Assembly: GCA_016764435.1 (NCBI GenBank)
Contig: JAESRX010000065.1
Coordinates: forward strand, 44,773 to 85,164
Direction of reading: 5' to 3'
Length of the DNA: 40,392 nt
Source: Flavobacteriaceae bacterium
GTDB lineage: Bacteria; Bacteroidota; Bacteroidia; Flavobacteriales; Flavobacteriaceae
Of the stretch, positions 16,265 to 24,272 are shown one piece after another (position 1 is the stretch's first letter; each line of letters begins with the position of its first letter). Below the pieces are notes generated by a model, which worked only from the letters and a program-made list of their open reading frames with translations, made no database searches and had not been told where the DNA came from. Made by a program: the position numbers and the translations under genes.

Positions 16265-16645
16265 TTATTTTAAAATCCAATACTTGCCAGCGTCTAAGGA
16301 GTAGAATACTTTAGAGATAAAGATATTCCCGTTTTTCTCTAAAATAATTGGAATAGTAACTTGCTGCGGTTCTGTCATGATGATCGCAAACTTTTTATTT
16401 CTAAAATAAGTAGGCTCAGAAGAAAAATAGGCAGTAAGTTTTTCGATGTCACTTTTTAAATTAATGTGTAAATGCGCATCTCTAAAATCTAAAATGGCGC
16501 GTGCTGTATTGGTTTTGAAGAGGCCCTTTTTTATGGCGCTTTTCCAAGATTCAATAATTTCTGAACAGGTGAATTCTCCAAAATATGTTTTCACTAAGAT
16601 TGATTGTTGTTCCACTGAAATATTCTGATAGTTCACACGGTTCAT
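16265..16645 (-). CDS. Conserved protein of unknown function, STAS-like appearance
   Basis: 126 residues, no signal peptide or membrane helix. The order is a strand (SILVKTYFGEFT), a helix (CSEIIESWKSAIKKG), strand ARAILDFRDAHLHI, helix SDIEKLTAYFSSEP, strand KKFAIIMTEPQQV, helix, strand SKVFYSLDAGKYWIL. This alternation, with a central DFR strand, resembles the STAS/SpoIIAA-like small proteins found in Bacteroidota, which are thought to act in the cytoplasm as interaction modules. I cannot be sure of the family. It is 50 bases upstream of the lipoprotein/terC pair on the same strand and probably belongs to that operon. Confidence 0.62.
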   Translation of the reverse strand: MNRVNYQNISVEQQSILVKTYFGEFTCSEIIESWKSAIKKGLFKTNTARAILDFRDAHLHINLKSDIEKLTAYFSSEPTYFRNKKFAIIMTEPQQVTIPIILEKNGNIFISKVFYSLDAGKYWILK

Positions 16646-16713
16646 TCAATTTAATTTGAGGATTTGTCGTAGTAAATATAATTTATTTTCATTGATTATT
16701 TCGGGTTTACACA

Positions 16714-16749
16714 AGAAAAAGCCGCTTTATTTCGTAAAATAAAGCAGCT
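16714..16749 (-). terminator. Terminator of purB
   Basis: On the minus strand AGCTGCTTTATTT pairs with AAATAAAGCGGCT (one mismatch) and is followed by TTTTTC, 20 bases after the purB stop codon. Confidence 0.85.
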
Positions 16750-16769
16750 CAATTAGTTATGGTGTCCTC

Positions 16770-18113
16770 TTAGATTCCCGTGTAATTACTAGGAGTAATT
16801 GCTTTTAATTCTTTTTTTATTTCAGTAGAAACCTCTAAAGTATCAATGAATTCTGAAATAGAACTTTGAGTTACTTTACTGTTGGTTCTGGTCAGTCCTT
16901 TTAGCGCTTCGTACGGATTTGGATAACCTTCTCTACGTAAAATAGTTTGGATTGCTTCTGCGACTACCGCCCAGTTATTCTCTAAATCTTGAGCAAACTT
17001 ATCTTTGTTTAATAGTAATTTGTTCAAGCCTTTTAAGGTAGAAGAAAATGCGATAATAGTATGAGCTACAGGAACTCCTACGTTTCTTAATACCGTAGAA
17101 TCTGTTAAGTCACGTTGCAACCTAGAGATAGGTAACTTGGCAGACAAATGCTCAAAAATAGCGTTGGCCATTCCTAAATTCCCTTCTGAATTTTCAAAAT
17201 CAATTGGATTTACTTTATGTGGCATTGCAGAAGAACCTACTTCACCTTCTTTTATTTTTTGTTTAAAATATTCCATAGATACATAGGTCCAAATGTCTCT
17301 ATTGAAATCTATTAAAATAGTATTGATACGTTTTTGAGCATCAAACATCGCTGCAATATGATCGTAATGTTCAATTTGAGTTGTAGGGAATGAATGGTGT
17401 AATCCCAATATTTTTTCTACAAATTGTTTTCCAAATGATTTCCAATCAATCGATGGATACGCTACTAAATGTGCATTAAAGTTTCCGGTAGCTCCACCAA
17501 ATTTAGCAGCATAAGGTACTTTTTTTAATTGTGCTACTTGCTGTTCTATACGTTCCACAAATACGGCAATTTCTTTCCCTAAACGAGTAGGAGAAGCAGG
17601 TTGGCCATGGGTACGAGCTAGCATAGGAATGTCCTTCCAGTCTGCAGCCAATGTTTTTAGTTTTTCAACTAATTTAGCCAATTCTGGATAATAAACAGCC
17701 TCATAAGCATCTAAAATAGATAAAGGAACGGCAGTGTTATTAATATCCTGAGAAGTCAATCCAAAATGAATAAACTCCTTAAATTCTTGTAGGTTTAATC
17801 CATCAAATTTTTCCTTGATAAAATATTCAACAGCTTTTACATCATGATTGGTAACGCTTTCAATTTTTTTGATAGCTAGGGCATCTTCTGTTGAGAAGTC
17901 CGTGTATAATTTACGTAAATCAGTAAATAACGCTTTGTCAAAATGGAGTAGTTGAGGTAATGGGATTTCGCACAAGGCAATAAAGTATTCAATCTCAATT
18001 TGAACGCGGTATTTAATCAGTCCTTCTTCTGAGAAGAAAGGAGCTAATGCATCAATTTTCCCTCTGTATCTCCCATCAATTGGTGAAACAGCGCTTAATT
18101 CGTTTAATATCAT
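16770..18113 (-). CDS. purB: Adenylosuccinate lyase
   Basis: 447 residues, the normal size. The start LNELSAVSPIDGRYRGKIDAL is the hallmark of the family. It has the three signature regions: TSQDINNTAVPLS (substrate-binding), ARTHGQPASPTRLGKE with the catalytic His, and GSSAMPHKVNPIDFENSEGN, the flexible signature loop with the catalytic Ser. The enzyme acts twice in purine synthesis, cleaving SAICAR to AICAR and adenylosuccinate to AMP, with fumarate as product. It has a promoter -7 box 20 bases upstream and its own terminator. It lies within 20 kb of two nucleobase permeases, which may be coincidence. Confidence 0.97.
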   Translation of the reverse strand: MILNELSAVSPIDGRYRGKIDALAPFFSEEGLIKYRVQIEIEYFIALCEIPLPQLLHFDKALFTDLRKLYTDFSTEDALAIKKIESVTNHDVKAVEYFIKEKFDGLNLQEFKEFIHFGLTSQDINNTAVPLSILDAYEAVYYPELAKLVEKLKTLAADWKDIPMLARTHGQPASPTRLGKEIAVFVERIEQQVAQLKKVPYAAKFGGATGNFNAHLVAYPSIDWKSFGKQFVEKILGLHHSFPTTQIEHYDHIAAMFDAQKRINTILIDFNRDIWTYVSMEYFKQKIKEGEVGSSAMPHKVNPIDFENSEGNLGMANAIFEHLSAKLPISRLQRDLTDSTVLRNVGVPVAHTIIAFSSTLKGLNKLLLNKDKFAQDLENNWAVVAEAIQTILRREGYPNPYEALKGLTRTNSKVTQSSISEFIDTLEVSTEIKKELKAITPSNYTGI

Positions 18114-18132
18114 TTTGTAGTTGTGTTAACTG

Positions 18133-18140
18133 CAAAAATA
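18133..18140 (-). promoter_or_regulatory. -7 promoter element of purB
   Basis: TATTTTTG at 18140-18133 on the minus strand, 20 bases from the purB ATG. No TTG at the expected spacing. Confidence 0.5.
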
Positions 18141-18148
18141 TACAATTT

Positions 18149-18259
18149 TTAGTTTTTCACCTTTGTTTTTATAGAAAACAATTCTAAAACTTCAGGGTAT
18201 TTAGAAGCCTCCATACGGATGTTTAATAAACGGAAGACTACTTCATGCTGTTGGCTCAT
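18149..18259 (-). CDS. Possible 36-residue protein upstream of purB
   Basis: An ATG at 18259, directly preceded by TGA, opens a frame of 36 codons ending in TAA at 18151-18149, just before the purB promoter. It reads MSQQHEVVFRLLNIRMEA then SKYPEVLELFSIKTKVKN: balanced, helix-forming, with no rare residues, more like protein than chance. It may be a real small protein or the end piece of a lost gene. There is no promoter box or ribosome-binding signal that I can point to, and the family is not known to me. Confidence 0.3.
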   Translation of the reverse strand: MSQQHEVVFRLLNIRMEASKYPEVLELFSIKTKVKN

Positions 18260-18299
18260 TCACAGGGATAAAAATGTATAGAAGTGGTGTTTTTTCTCT

Positions 18300-18947
18300 C
18301 TATCTGTAAATCATTAGGTTTAATCCTCCTTTTCCCAAATATTCAGGGGCGTAAATTCTTGCTACGTTGGAAATTGCTTTCATTTGAATTCCTACCTTTA
18401 ATTTTCCAGTTTCAGTTAGTTTAAAAGACTGGTTTAAAGTGACGTATCCACTTTCGTATTTATTGTCTCCCCCTGCTGTAAATCCATCAAAGATGGTGTC
18501 CGTAATGTTTGTCCCATTGATGGTAATGTAAAACTTAATAATCTCTCCTATGTTATTGTAATTTGCAATGTAATCTACGGCGAGTTGTAGGCTTATGTCT
18601 ATAATGTCTCCCGCAATAACATCAGTACTTATAGGAGGTATTACGGCGTCCAATTTGTGGTATGCAAAAGTGTTTGGAGGTGTGAAATTAGTGGTGTTGG
18701 CTGCTGTATTAAAAACGTCAATAGGAGATTTGTGGGGTGCAACCCATTGGACACCATCATATATATAAAGCTTTTTGTTACTGGTATTGAAAGCGAGGCT
18801 CCCTGTATTAGGTGAAGCGATAGCCACCATCTCATCGGCGGTAACTTCGTGTACTTTTACCAGTAGTTCTGCGTCTACTTGAGCAGTACAGATGGTGTTT
18901 GTAAATAATAAAATGAAGATTGTAATGGTTAGTAGTTTTATTTTCAT
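18300..18947 (-). CDS. Secreted protein with a fibre-like N-terminal motif
   Basis: 215 residues from the ATG at 18947. An ATG ten codons upstream (18977) lies two bases after the promoter -7 box and so cannot be in the transcript; the chosen start gives a clean signal peptide, MKIKLLTITIFILLFTNTICTAQ. Then comes VKVHEVTADEMVAIASPNTGSLAFNTS followed by KKLYIYDGVQWV, a module found at the front of many Bacteroidota surface and fibre-type proteins, where TGSLAFNTxxKKLYxYDGxxW forms a small beta unit. The remaining 130 residues are beta-rich (IIKFYITINGTNITDTIFDG) and may be a jelly-roll domain. It ends in YR, with no sorting domain. Role unknown, probably at the cell surface or outside. Confidence 0.7.
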   Translation of the reverse strand: MKIKLLTITIFILLFTNTICTAQVDAELLVKVHEVTADEMVAIASPNTGSLAFNTSNKKLYIYDGVQWVAPHKSPIDVFNTAANTTNFTPPNTFAYHKLDAVIPPISTDVIAGDIIDISLQLAVDYIANYNNIGEIIKFYITINGTNITDTIFDGFTAGGDNKYESGYVTLNQSFKLTETGKLKVGIQMKAISNVARIYAPEYLGKGGLNLMIYR

Positions 18948-18979
18948 AGCGTTAAAAATAGAATTAATTAGACTCATTT

Positions 18980-19009
18980 CAAATATATTATATTTTTGAT
19001 TTATAACAA
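18980..19009 (-). promoter_or_regulatory. Promoter of the secreted fibre-like protein
   Basis: TTG at 19009-19007, a 19-base spacer, TATATTTG at 18987-18980: a full match to the Bacteroidota consensus. It places transcription start after the ATG at 18977 and so decides the start at 18947. Confidence 0.78.
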
Positions 19010-19392
19010 GTTAAATGTGATTTTTTTATGTGCAGTCTGTTGAGATATCCTCAGTGAAGTGTCGTGTAATGGTTTTAGAAGGGACTGTGTGGTTTATGAA
19101 TTTAAAATGAATGCTATTTCTTGGGTGTTTCTTCGTCGAGTTGTCTTTATTTCGAGAATTAGTGGGCGATATTGGGGTCAATAATTGTTGGTTGTTATGC
19201 TTACATGTAATTATAAATGCGGTCTGTGTATTGGTTTTAAAAAAAGTAGTGGAGCCTAATTAAAGGGAGGGATAAGCAACGGAATAGTTGTCGTCGTTTT
19301 TATCCGCTTTGTGAAAATTGCAATGCGTTCCTAATTGAATGGATTTGAGTGGGCTATAGTTAAACAGGTTGCAATTATAGGATTAGCCTATT
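19010..19392. other. Gene-free stretch between two minus-strand genes
   Basis: No coding frame on either strand, no clear hairpin terminator for the gene ending at 19393. GGATA at 19270 and TATCC at 19310 could pair across a 40-base loop, but the pairing is weak. The sequence is unusually T-rich on the plus strand and may be decayed. Confidence 0.4.
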
Positions 19393-19953
19393 TTAAGTGA
19401 GCCTATTAAGTTGCCTGAGTATTTTTTTTCCACGAGCACGGTATGCCGGAGATTCTGAGGAGAGGTGTTGTAAAAGTAGTAGTTTTAATGCTGGATGTAT
19501 CCATGTTGTTCCAAATCCTAATTGGTATAAAGTTTCCATGCTATGTACTTTTACGGCGATGGAAGACTCTGTGGTTAGCCAATCAAAATGGAGTGCTGTA
19601 AGTAGTTCTTCTTGTTTGCTGCTAAATGTGATTTGATTTCCTTTTCGGGCTTCCAAGGTTAATATTGAAGTTATTTTGGCAAAGGGGCGTTTTGCAGATT
19701 CATGGGTGATATTCTGAATGTTATGACAATAAAATGAAAGGTATGGTATATATAAGACCTGTTTTTTACAGGCGATAATTTCGAGTATCCAAGCCGCTTT
19801 TATAGCCGTTTTTTCAGGGAGTTCAAAAGCGATGGCTATTAAATGTTTCAATCCATTTTTACTGTCCATTACTTCTTTTGCTATCCTGTCTCTGTGGATA
19901 CGCAATGCATTGGGCATTTGTTGAAGGCTATTCTTTAGTCGCTTTTTGGACAT
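19393..19953 (-). CDS. Helical repeat (HEAT-like) protein conserved in Flavobacteriaceae
   Basis: 186 residues, almost all helix: LKHLIAIAFELPEKTAIKAAWILEII, KRPFAKITSILTLEARKG, SKQEELLTALHFDWLTTES, IAVKVHSMETLYQLG and PALKLLLLQHLSSESPAYRARG in sequence, with the spacing of HEAT repeats. No signal or membrane segment, so cytoplasmic. Proteins of this kind are sometimes labelled adenylosuccinate lyase in this group because they lie near purB; none of the lyase signatures is present, and the true purB is 1.3 kb away. The start overlaps the end of a small membrane protein gene (19928-20071) by 26 bases. It may be a scaffold or binding protein; function unknown. Confidence 0.72.
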   Translation of the reverse strand: MSKKRLKNSLQQMPNALRIHRDRIAKEVMDSKNGLKHLIAIAFELPEKTAIKAAWILEIIACKKQVLYIPYLSFYCHNIQNITHESAKRPFAKITSILTLEARKGNQITFSSKQEELLTALHFDWLTTESSIAVKVHSMETLYQLGFGTTWIHPALKLLLLQHLSSESPAYRARGKKILRQLNRLT

Positions 19954-20071
19954 CTTTTGTAGCTTTCTTTTTAGGTGTACTTAGTTTGTAAATTAAATAG
20001 ATAAATACAATAACTATATGTAATATGATGACAATCATCAATGTGTAAAACCAAAATTTCGACAGTCCCAT
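19928..20071 (-). CDS. 47-residue single-span membrane protein
   Basis: The frame MGLSKFWFYTLMIVIILHIV then IVFIYLIYKLSTPKKKAT ends KDVQKATKE and TAG at 19930-19928. It has one long hydrophobic helix (residues 6-28) followed by a very basic cytoplasmic tail (PKKKATK), the pattern of a genuine small inner membrane protein with the tail inside. Its 3' end overlaps the next gene by 26 bases in another frame, so the two are translationally coupled. A -7 box lies 11 bases before its ATG. It is too short to be found by size cut-offs and may be missed in annotations. Function unknown; it may anchor the helical repeat protein. Confidence 0.62.
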   Translation of the reverse strand: MGLSKFWFYTLMIVIILHIVIVFIYLIYKLSTPKKKATKDVQKATKE

Positions 20072-20081
20072 TTTTTTTCAT

Positions 20082-20089
20082 CAAAGATA
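20082..20089 (-). promoter_or_regulatory. -7 element of the small membrane protein operon
   Basis: TATCTTTG at 20089-20082 matches TAnnTTTG, 11 bases upstream of the ATG at 20071; no TTG was found at the normal spacing. Confidence 0.5.
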
Positions 20090-20212
20090 GCAAAAGATTT
20101 TTAGTTTTATAAATACGGGTACATGTAATAGGGCGTATTTAATTAGAAATTAAAGCACTTAAAAGAAAATAAATAACGAATTTTGGCTTTTGTGTAAATA
20201 AAATAGAGGAAA

Positions 20213-20650
20213 ATGAAGAAAATAATATTGATAATTATCGGTGTATTATTACTGATACAGGTGATTAGACCAGAGAAAAACAATGCAGATTTAACTCCTA
20301 TATCGGGAGAGGATGCCTTATTGATGACGGAAGACATAGCCGTTATTTTGGAAAAAGCATGTTATGACTGTCATTCGAATCGCACTAATTATTTATGGTA
20401 TGCTGAGGTAGCACCCGTTTCTTGGTTTATTGCGTTTCATGTGAATGATGGGAAAGAGCATTTGAATTTTTCGGAGTGGAATGCGTATAATAACTTCCAA
20501 AAGGAGTATATTATCAAAGGATTGTACAAGGAAATTAAAGGCAATAAAATGCCCTTAAAATCATATACATGGATGCATCCAGAATCGTTGCTTTCAGCCA
20601 CTGAAAAAGAAGCCTTATTAACGTGGGTAAAAACCTTAAAAAATAACTAA
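20213..20650 (+). CDS. Haem-binding domain protein (cytochrome c-like)
   Basis: 145 residues. An uncleaved N-terminal helix (MKKIILIIIGVLLLIQVIRP) anchors it with the rest in the periplasm. KACYDCHSNRTNYLWYAEVAPVSW contains CYDCH, the CxxCH haem c attachment motif, followed by the pattern of the Haem_bd family (PF14376), including the Met/His region LKSYTWMHPESLLSATEKEALLTW. A covalent haem and an electron-carrying or redox-sensing role in the periplasm are likely. Its stop overlaps the next ATG by one base (TAATG), so it is co-translated with the MORN-type protein. Confidence 0.87.
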   Translation: MKKIILIIIGVLLLIQVIRPEKNNADLTPISGEDALLMTEDIAVILEKACYDCHSNRTNYLWYAEVAPVSWFIAFHVNDGKEHLNFSEWNAYNNFQKEYIIKGLYKEIKGNKMPLKSYTWMHPESLLSATEKEALLTWVKTLKNN

Positions 20651-21246
20651 TGAAAAGAATAATTACAAGTTGTTTACTGATGATGATTGTAGTCTCCGTA
20701 ACAGCTCAGACAAAAATTAATCAATTTAATTTGGAGGGAAAGCGCACGGGTGTTTGGGAAAAACAATATGAGAATGGAGGTATTCGATATTCTGGGCAAT
20801 TTAAACAGGGTAAAGAATATGGGGTTTTTAAATTCTATAGCCAAGAAAACAGTGAGACACCTGTAATTATTAAAGAATACATAGCCGAAAATAATGTGGC
20901 AAAAGTACAGTTTTTTACCGTGAAAGGAGTGTTGCAGAGTGCGGGTGAACTTCTGGGGAAAAGTAGGATTGGAACTTGGCTTTTTTATTATGAGAGTGGT
21001 GCGGTAAGTTCACAGGAGAATTATAGAGAAGGGCAGTTGTCAGGCGCCTATAAAATGTTTTATAAAAATGGCACCTTGGGAGAGTTCACCCATTTTAAAG
21101 CAGGTAAATTAGAAGGGAAAGCATGCTATTATAATTTAAAAGGAGCATTGTTAGGTGCTGGCTCTTTTTCTGAAGGAGAAAAAATAGGAGAATGGACGTA
21201 TTTTGAGGAAGGGGATCCTTCTAGGAAATACTTAGGTAACTATTAG
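20650..21246 (+). CDS. Exported MORN-repeat (YwqK-like) protein
   Basis: 198 residues. Signal peptide MKRIITSCLLMMIVVSVTAQ. The mature protein is a run of MORN-like units of about 23 residues: NLEGKRTGVWEKQYENGGIR, FKQGKEYGVFKFY, LLGKSRIGTWLFYYESGAVS, REGQLSGAYKMFYKNGTLGE, KAGKLEGKACYY, FSEGEKIGEWTYFEEG. The same repeats occur in YwqK-type antitoxins, but those are cytoplasmic; this one is exported and has no toxin gene next to it, so an antitoxin role is doubtful. It overlaps the haem-binding gene by one base and is probably an envelope partner of it. Confidence 0.82.
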   Translation: MKRIITSCLLMMIVVSVTAQTKINQFNLEGKRTGVWEKQYENGGIRYSGQFKQGKEYGVFKFYSQENSETPVIIKEYIAENNVAKVQFFTVKGVLQSAGELLGKSRIGTWLFYYESGAVSSQENYREGQLSGAYKMFYKNGTLGEFTHFKAGKLEGKACYYNLKGALLGAGSFSEGEKIGEWTYFEEGDPSRKYLGNY

Positions 21247-21348
21247 ATTGTCTGAGCCTTGAAGGTGATTGTTTAGTCATAATTACGGGTTGAATTTACT
21301 GTTTTATTTTCTCTATTCTAGGAGGCTTAAAAAATGAAATGATTTGTG

Positions 21349-21356
21349 TATTTTTG
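21349..21356 (+). promoter_or_regulatory. -7 promoter element of mnmA
   Basis: TATTTTTG, matching TAnnTTTG, 21 bases ahead of the mnmA ATG. No clear -33 box. Confidence 0.5.
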
Positions 21357-21377
21357 TAGGATTAAAAAAGTACAAAA

Positions 21378-22565
21378 ATGAAACGAGTAATTGTTGGATT
21401 ATCGGGAGGAGTAGATAGTAGTGTAGCCGCTTATTTATTAAAAGAGCAGGGCTATGAGGTAATCGGATTGTTTATGAAAAATTGGCACGACGATTCTGTG
21501 ACCATTTCTAATGATTGTCCTTGGTTAGAGGATAGTAATGATGCCATGTTAGTGGCAGAGAAATTAGGAATTCCTTTTCAAGTAGTGGATTTAAGTGAGC
21601 AGTATAAGGACCGTATAGTAGATTATATGTTCCGTGAATATAAAATGGGACGTACCCCTAATCCGGATGTTTTATGCAATAGAGAAATTAAATTTGATGT
21701 TTTTTTAAAAATTGCATTGGAATTAGGTGCCGATTACGTGGCTACAGGACACTATTGTAAAAAAGGAATCCTAGAGGTGAATGGTACGGAAACATTTCAA
21801 TTGATTGCAGGAGAAGATGGAAATAAAGACCAATCTTATTTTTTATGTCAGTTGTCTCAAGAGCAATTGTCAAAAGCATTGTTTCCAATTGGTGAATTGA
21901 CAAAACCTGAGGTACGTAAAATTGCAGCAGCACAGGATTTAATCACCGCAGATAAAAAGGATTCTCAAGGACTTTGCTTTATTGGGAAAGTAAGGTTGCC
22001 TGAATTTTTACAACAAAAATTAGAACCCAAAGAAGGGAATATTATTACAATTCCCCGTGATGCACCGGTTTATCATAAAGAAATTCCAGCATTTGAAAGT
22101 AAAGAAGCCGAATTGGCCTTTTTTGCCACAAAGTTTGCCTATGTTCCAGCAGATGGAAAAATAGTAAGTACACATCAAGGTGCTCATTATTTCACCAAGG
22201 GACAGCGTAAAGGACTAGCTGTTGGAGGGACTAAAGAACCATTATTTGTCATTGAAACAGATGTGGTGGACAATGTTATTTACACCGGAGAAGGGAAGGA
22301 CCATCCTGGTTTATACCGCAATGTCTTATTTGTTAAGAATGATGAGATTCATTGGATTCGTCCAGATTTGACCTTGGAAAATGGTGGGTCTATGCAAGTA
22401 GAAGCACGTATTAGATATCGTCAAAAATTAGAAAAAGCCGAATTGTTTAAAGTAGAAAAAGGACTGTATGTCTCTTTTGAGAATAAACAGTCTGCGATTA
22501 CTGAAGGGCAATTTGTCGCTTGGTATCAAAACGAGGAACTCTTAGGTTCTGGAGTTATTTCTTAA
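21378..22565 (+). CDS. mnmA: tRNA-specific 2-thiouridylase MnmA
   Basis: 395 residues, slightly longer than the bacterial average. [15 protein letters not shown] (residues 5-18) is the PP-loop that binds [11 protein letters not shown] and [13 protein letters not shown] follow, the latter an insertion usual in Bacteroidota. The nucleophile Cys100 lies in [12 protein letters not shown] and the second catalytic Cys200 in DSQGLCFIG; the tRNA-binding and C-terminal barrel domains are complete ([41 protein letters not shown]). It puts the 2-thio group on U34 of Lys, Glu and Gln tRNAs in the cytoplasm. Single gene with its own promoter box. Confidence 0.97.
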   Translation: MKRVIVGLSGGVDSSVAAYLLKEQGYEVIGLFMKNWHDDSVTISNDCPWLEDSNDAMLVAEKLGIPFQVVDLSEQYKDRIVDYMFREYKMGRTPNPDVLCNREIKFDVFLKIALELGADYVATGHYCKKGILEVNGTETFQLIAGEDGNKDQSYFLCQLSQEQLSKALFPIGELTKPEVRKIAAAQDLITADKKDSQGLCFIGKVRLPEFLQQKLEPKEGNIITIPRDAPVYHKEIPAFESKEAELAFFATKFAYVPADGKIVSTHQGAHYFTKGQRKGLAVGGTKEPLFVIETDVVDNVIYTGEGKDHPGLYRNVLFVKNDEIHWIRPDLTLENGGSMQVEARIRYRQKLEKAELFKVEKGLYVSFENKQSAITEGQFVAWYQNEELLGSGVIS

Positions 22566-22633
22566 ATTAAAAGACAATAAACTTATTTTTTTATAGAATA
22601 AATGTACCTTGAGACGTATTAAAAATAATAGTT

Positions 22634-24271
22634 TTGAGGTATATTTTAGTTGTTTTTGTGACGTTTATTATGCAGGTTTCTTGGGGTCAGACAGAAGATG
22701 CATGGGTGTATTTTAAGGACAAGCCACAGCAGGTTTCGTTTTTAGAAAACCCCTTAAAGATGCTCTCTCCTAGAGCCATCGAAAGACGAAAAAAACAAGC
22801 AATACCTCTGGATTTTTTAGATGTTCCCATTTCTTTGAGCTATATAAATGAGCTAAGAAACCAAGAGGGAATTAAGGTGCTTGCCAAATCTAAATGGATG
22901 AATGCATTACATATTCGAGGTACAGTCCCTGCAATTAAAGCGCTGTTAGCATTGGGTTTTGTAGAAACTGTTTATTTTGCAAATAGCGTATTACAGCAAC
23001 AGCCAATAATCACAAATTTAACAATCACAAAGCCTATTAAAATAAAGACCGCATCAGCTAAGTTAACCGTTTCTTTAGGAGTGGATTACGGAAAGTCGCT
23101 GAGGCAATTAGAAATGCTCAAAGGAGAAGTTCTTCATCGAGTTGGTTTTAAAGGAGCAGGGATGCAAATAGCCGTGATGGATGCTGGTTTTCCTAAAGTG
23201 GACGAACTAGAGGCTTTTAGTCATTTATTTGAAAATAATCAGCTGTTAGGAGGCTATAACTTTGTAGATAGAAATACTAATATTTATACGAATCATTCCC
23301 ATGGACAATTAGTGTTGTCTACCATGGCTGGTCAACTTGAAAATGAATATATAGGAACAGCACCAGAGGCTTCTTATTATCTCTTTATAACGGAAGATGC
23401 TCAACATGAAACCCCTTTAGAAGAGAGTTTATGGGTAGAAGCGGCAGAGAAAGCAGATAGCTTAGGAGTAGATATTATTACAACGTCTCTCGGGTATACT
23501 ACATTTGACAATTCCGCATATAATTATAGTTATAGTGATTTGGATGGAAAGACGGCTTTTATGTCTAAGGCCGCAACAATAGCTTTTTCGAAAGGTATTT
23601 TTCTAGTGAACGCTGCCGGAAATAGTGGCAATACTCCCTGGAAATATATTGGGGTACCTGCAGACGCAATAGATATTTTGTCGGTTGGAGCTGTAAATTC
23701 ACAAGGGGAAATCGCGGCTTTTAGTTCGTATGGGCCAAGTAGTGATGGTCGTATAAAACCGACGGTTTGTGCGCAAGGAGAGGGCGCCTATGTAATCCGT
23801 ACAAATGGAACCGTATCTACGGCAAATGGCACCTCTTTTTCTGGTCCAATTATGGCAGGAATGGTGGCCTGTTTGTGGCAGTCAAACCCATCGGTAAGCA
23901 ATACGGAATTAATGGAAGTTATTAAAAAATCGGCACATTTATTTGAGAACCCTACGGCGCAAGAAGGCTATGGGATTCCTGATTTTGAAAAAGCTATGAG
24001 TTTATTAAATGAGCTTCTGATGGAGGATCCATTGGTGGTTTTTGAGCAAGTATACCCAAATCCTTCCGATAAAATAATAACGATTCCTTTTAAAAAAGAG
24101 GAGAAAACCCTTCAAATAACGATCGTTAGTATTGCGGGTAAAAAACTAATCCAAATAGATATTACCAGAGAAATCCCTACAGTAGATATTAGGACACTTA
24201 CGAATGGATTGTATATCATACAAGTGCAATCTCCGATAGATAAACGAACTTATAAATTGATAAAAAAATAA
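22634..24271 (+). CDS. S8 subtilisin-like protease with type IX secretion tail
   Basis: 545 residues from a TTG at 22634. A stop lies upstream in frame at 22610 and the next Met is at residue 13, which would destroy the signal peptide (RYILVVFVTFIMQVSWGQ), so TTG must be used. A pro-region follows (LSPRAIERRKKQAIPLDFLD). The triad is Asp183 (QIAVMDAGF), His223 (NHSHGQ) and Ser401 (NGTSFSGPIMAG), with Asn330 (NAAGNSG) as the oxyanion residue. The last 75 residues (VFEQVYPNPSDKIITIPF ... GLYIIQVQ) are a Por-type C-terminal sorting domain, so the protease is exported through the type IX system and released or attached at the surface. One base separates it from the next gene. Confidence 0.9.
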   Translation: MRYILVVFVTFIMQVSWGQTEDAWVYFKDKPQQVSFLENPLKMLSPRAIERRKKQAIPLDFLDVPISLSYINELRNQEGIKVLAKSKWMNALHIRGTVPAIKALLALGFVETVYFANSVLQQQPIITNLTITKPIKIKTASAKLTVSLGVDYGKSLRQLEMLKGEVLHRVGFKGAGMQIAVMDAGFPKVDELEAFSHLFENNQLLGGYNFVDRNTNIYTNHSHGQLVLSTMAGQLENEYIGTAPEASYYLFITEDAQHETPLEESLWVEAAEKADSLGVDIITTSLGYTTFDNSAYNYSYSDLDGKTAFMSKAATIAFSKGIFLVNAAGNSGNTPWKYIGVPADAIDILSVGAVNSQGEIAAFSSYGPSSDGRIKPTVCAQGEGAYVIRTNGTVSTANGTSFSGPIMAGMVACLWQSNPSVSNTELMEVIKKSAHLFENPTAQEGYGIPDFEKAMSLLNELLMEDPLVVFEQVYPNPSDKIITIPFKKEEKTLQITIVSIAGKKLIQIDITREIPTVDIRTLTNGLYIIQVQSPIDKRTYKLIKK

Positions 24272-24272
24272 A

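Noticed and set aside
19265-19320. Third, decayed copy of the palindromic element
   Set aside because: GGGATAAGCAACGG and TATCCGC recall the arms, but neither end (CGTTCCCC, CCCTAACGC) is present and the pairing is weak.
20143-20337. Minus-strand frame of 64 codons over the haem-binding gene start
   Set aside because: It lies opposite the signal helix of a clear gene; its hydrophobic composition mirrors that helix.
20650-21246. Antitoxin of a toxin-antitoxin pair (YwqK label)
   Set aside because: The protein is exported and pairs with a haem-binding protein; no toxin gene lies nearby.
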